Source: Pirellula sp. (GTDB taxonomy: Bacteria > Planctomycetota > Planctomycetia > Pirellulales > Lacipirellulaceae). Taken from it: a DNA stretch of 64,000 nt. The notes under the pieces were generated by a model that saw only the letters and a list, made by a program, of their open reading frames with translations, had not been told where the DNA came from and did not search any database. Position numbers and translations under genes: made by a program. Shown piece by piece: positions 62,468 through 64,000 of this stretch (its first letter is position 1; each line of letters opens with the position of its first letter). The DNA lies in NCBI GenBank assembly GCA_013822725.1, contig PNKX01000011.1:115914-179913 (forward strand), given 5' to 3'.

Positions 62468-62932
62468 ATGCTCAAGGCCCTCCGCTACGCCCTGGCGACG
62501 ATCTGCTTCGCGGCGAGCGTCGGGTGCTTGACCCTATGGTGGCGTAGCATGTCCACTTGGGATGGCATGCATGGTGACAGTTTTTTGATAACTGGGAGGT
62601 TTCTAAACCTGCAATCGTTCTCGGGTACTATGGAAGTCGACTTGCTTTCAAAAGCGTTTTTTAAGCAGCACTCCCCGACCGTCCCTTTAACTTGGGCACG
62701 TGCATCGAATAACGTCACTCTGAAACACGAAAACTTTGAACCGATTCGAGTAGAGTACGGCAGTTTCGGCACCCTAAGTGATATGGTGTTTTTTCCAATC
62801 TGGTATCCCGCCCTCATCTTCGCCCTAGCTGGTGTTGCCTCCCTGAGATTTGGCCGCCGCTTCACCCTCCGCTCGGCGCTCATTGCCATGACGGTCGTGA
62901 TTGGGCTGCTGGGGATGGCGGTGGCGCTGTGA
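62468..62932 (+). CDS. Two-helix planctomycete membrane protein, paralogue of 53798-54238
   Basis: 154 residues from ATG 62468. It has an N-terminal helix 'LKALRYALATICFAASVGCL', a loop of about 85 residues, and C-terminal segments 'FPIWYPALIFALAGVASLRF' and 'LRSALIAMTVVIGLLGMAVA'. N- and C-termini are nearly superimposable on the protein at 53798, while the loops differ completely. The loop here is encoded by AT-richer DNA (about 62560-62790), suggesting rapid divergence or replacement. Function unknown. Confidence 0.75.
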   Translation: MLKALRYALATICFAASVGCLTLWWRSMSTWDGMHGDSFLITGRFLNLQSFSGTMEVDLLSKAFFKQHSPTVPLTWARASNNVTLKHENFEPIRVEYGSFGTLSDMVFFPIWYPALIFALAGVASLRFGRRFTLRSALIAMTVVIGLLGMAVAL

Positions 62933-62954
62933 GATGTCGACATGCGTCTCAACA

Positions 62955-63407
62955 TCAATCGCGACCCCGCCTTCCGCGAAAGAGATCAGCGACCGACATC
63001 GAAACGTAGACCAACACGAAGCTGAGCAGGTAGCCGACTATCAATCCTGGAATGAAGCCGACTGCGGCGGAGACGAGCAGCGACCAGCCAAGAAACTTGT
63101 GAATGCCCGCAATCGTCACCGCGCATACGGCCGGGGCGAACACATTCGGGAAAATGTCGGGAAGGTTCATACTTCTGAATATAGGCGCATCGATGCCGAG
63201 CGGCGGACCGCACTCCATAGCGCGGCGCGCGACTAAGGCGACGCTTGGCGATGCCAGCGTCCGGAAATCAAGGCCGGCAACAATCACCGGCACTATACCG
63301 GCAAGAGTTGCGGAAATGATGGTTGCTTGCGGATCGTTCCGGTCGCAGGGAATGCACCCTTTGCGCCATGTGGTCACCCCGTCTGAAGCGACTAGAATAC
63401 AGGACAT
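62955..63407 (-). CDS. Small membrane protein of unknown function
   Basis: 150 residues from ATG 63407. Hydrophobic segments at about 30-50 ('TIISATLAGIVPVIVAGLDF'), 90-105 ('VFAPAVCAVTIAGIHKF') and 108-140 ('LGWSLLVSAAVGFIPGLIVG', 'YLLSFVLVYVSMSVADLF') give three or four helices. The end is basic ('RGRRGRD'). The start codon overlaps the ATG of the divergent small zinc-ribbon gene (CATG at 63405-63408), and neither has a strong ribosome-binding site, so one of the two starts may be misplaced. Confidence 0.55.
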   Translation of the reverse strand: MSCILVASDGVTTWRKGCIPCDRNDPQATIISATLAGIVPVIVAGLDFRTLASPSVALVARRAMECGPPLGIDAPIFRSMNLPDIFPNVFAPAVCAVTIAGIHKFLGWSLLVSAAVGFIPGLIVGYLLSFVLVYVSMSVADLFRGRRGRD

Positions 63408-63624
63408 GACCGCGATCTTGAAATGCCTCAGTTGTGGCGACACGGAGATGGAGCCTGGCGAATTGAGCAAATCTGCAATTACTCCACGTGCACGCCAGTC
63501 ATTCGTTCGCCGGCGACCTTCGCGGGCGGTCGTCAGAGACTTTGTGTGCCGCGGTTGCGGAACCGTGACGCTGAAGTTGGAGCGAATCAAGCTACTTGCG
63601 AGGCTGGATCGGTCCGAAGCGTAG
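63406..63624 (+). CDS. Small zinc-ribbon protein
   Basis: 72 residues. An N-terminal 'LKCLSCGDTEMEPGEL' and a C-terminal 'FVCRGCGTVTLKLERIKL' supply two CxxCG knuckles of one zinc ribbon, about 38 residues apart. The intervening segment is basic ('RARQSFVRRRPSR'). 'AGGA' lies only one base before the ATG, so translation may be inefficient or start elsewhere. Small proteins of this shape are common in bacteria and generally uncharacterised. Confidence 0.5.
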   Translation: MTAILKCLSCGDTEMEPGELSKSAITPRARQSFVRRRPSRAVVRDFVCRGCGTVTLKLERIKLLARLDRSEA

Positions 63625-63673
63625 TGCTTACGCCGCCTTCGCTGGCCGCAGGGATGAGAGGGTGAAGGGGGGG

Positions 63674-63832
63674 CTATGGGAAGGCGATCGGACGTTGCTC
63701 CTCTAGCCATGATCGCGGCCGCGGTTGCAACTTCTTAACGATTGCTTCCGGGAATAGGGTTGAAAACGAATCTACTTCGTCTTGAGGCAGATCGTTCGGA
63801 ACGTAGAGGATGCGGACCGATTCGTCGCCCAT
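63674..63832 (-). CDS. Small ORF, possibly the 3' part of a longer or broken gene
   Basis: From ATG 63832 the frame encodes 52 residues with good coding character ('VRILYVPNDLPQDEVDSFST', 'LFPEAIVKKLQPRPRSWLEE'). The same frame stays open upstream to a TGA at about 63966 and still looks protein-like ('GELLSNECARGVHTHPGNAA'), but has no standard start codon there. A hydrophobic stretch ('ALAVTVIVALLA') lies just beyond in another frame. A frameshifted membrane-anchored protein entering from the right edge is therefore possible. Function unknown. Confidence 0.4.
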   Translation of the reverse strand: MGDESVRILYVPNDLPQDEVDSFSTLFPEAIVKKLQPRPRSWLEEQRPIAFP

Positions 63833-64000
63833 TAGTTTCCGAATGGGATTCAGGCGCGCCTGCAGATCAACCGCCGCGTTGCCGGGATGCGTGTGTACAC
63901 CGCGCGCGCATTCGTTCGATAGCAGCTCTCCGCTGGTAGACGAGGCCTCCCTGCTATGCCAGTAACGCCACGATCACCGTGACGGCCAGTGCTGCACGGA

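Overview
The window is bacterial chromosome from a planctomycete, most likely a member of the Pirellulales. It is GC-rich. It carries several family-level hallmarks of that phylum: a DUF1559 prepilin-like protein followed by a small lipoprotein, a PEP-CTERM protein with a dockerin-like segment and NxxGxxAF repeats, small two-helix membrane proteins ending in the 'RSALLALS..LLGMAVAL' style, a DUF1598-type secreted protein, ClpS, and many secreted proteins of unknown function. The genus assignment is inference; no rRNA or tRNA gene is present to confirm it.

Most of the window is ordinary accessory and housekeeping content, arranged as single genes or pairs on both strands with short gaps. Positions 1-13300 hold redoxin/thioredoxin, a monooxygenase-like and a glyoxalase-like enzyme, a zinc-ribbon protein, a long coiled-coil protein, a glycine-rich secreted protein, a membrane/TPR protein, the PEP-CTERM protein, a sugar-phosphate isomerase-like enzyme, a beta-propeller protein and serS. 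Positions 13500-26600 hold an M20 peptidase, clpS-mtaB (with a good promoter), a phosphohexomutase, an ApbE-type flavin transferase, a DedA protein, the DUF1598-type protein, a rhodanese, an extremely cysteine-rich secreted protein, and a ygfZ/LarA-like pair. Positions 27000-41500 hold a lipoprotein with a thioredoxin domain, a GxxExxY nuclease-fold gene, a divergent pgk, the DUF1559 unit, a large von Willebrand membrane protein, an HD-GYP protein, an S2P-like protein lacking one metal ligand, and a Nudix hydrolase. Positions 41600-53500 hold an RmlD-like protein, kdsB, glmS, a DPM1-type glycosyltransferase, phosphofructokinase, a PmoA-like protein, a class V aminotransferase, acs and a glycerophosphodiesterase. 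Central carbon metabolism (pfk, pgk, acs) and envelope sugar precursors (glmS, phosphohexomutase, kdsB, DPM1-type transferase) are therefore represented but not organised as operons.

Positions 53800-64000 are different: small secreted or membrane proteins, a gene broken by a 14-bp tandem duplication, an HNH-like protein, a hybrid histidine kinase and a PDZ protein. Two paralogous 'secreted protein + two-helix membrane protein' modules sit in opposite orientation at the two ends of this block.

The most striking feature of the window is its intergenic DNA. At least eight families of short palindromes and paired inverted 'word' repeats fill the gaps. Some have entered coding sequence (inside mtaB, inside the phosphohexomutase, and at the 3' end of the lipoprotein gene). 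One repeat family brackets a GxxExxY PD-(D/E)XK-like gene in inverted orientation. A second notable regulatory signal is a pair of loci (2551 and 33941) with the same palindrome-plus-direct-repeat layout, in which every repeat unit carries the same base substitution.
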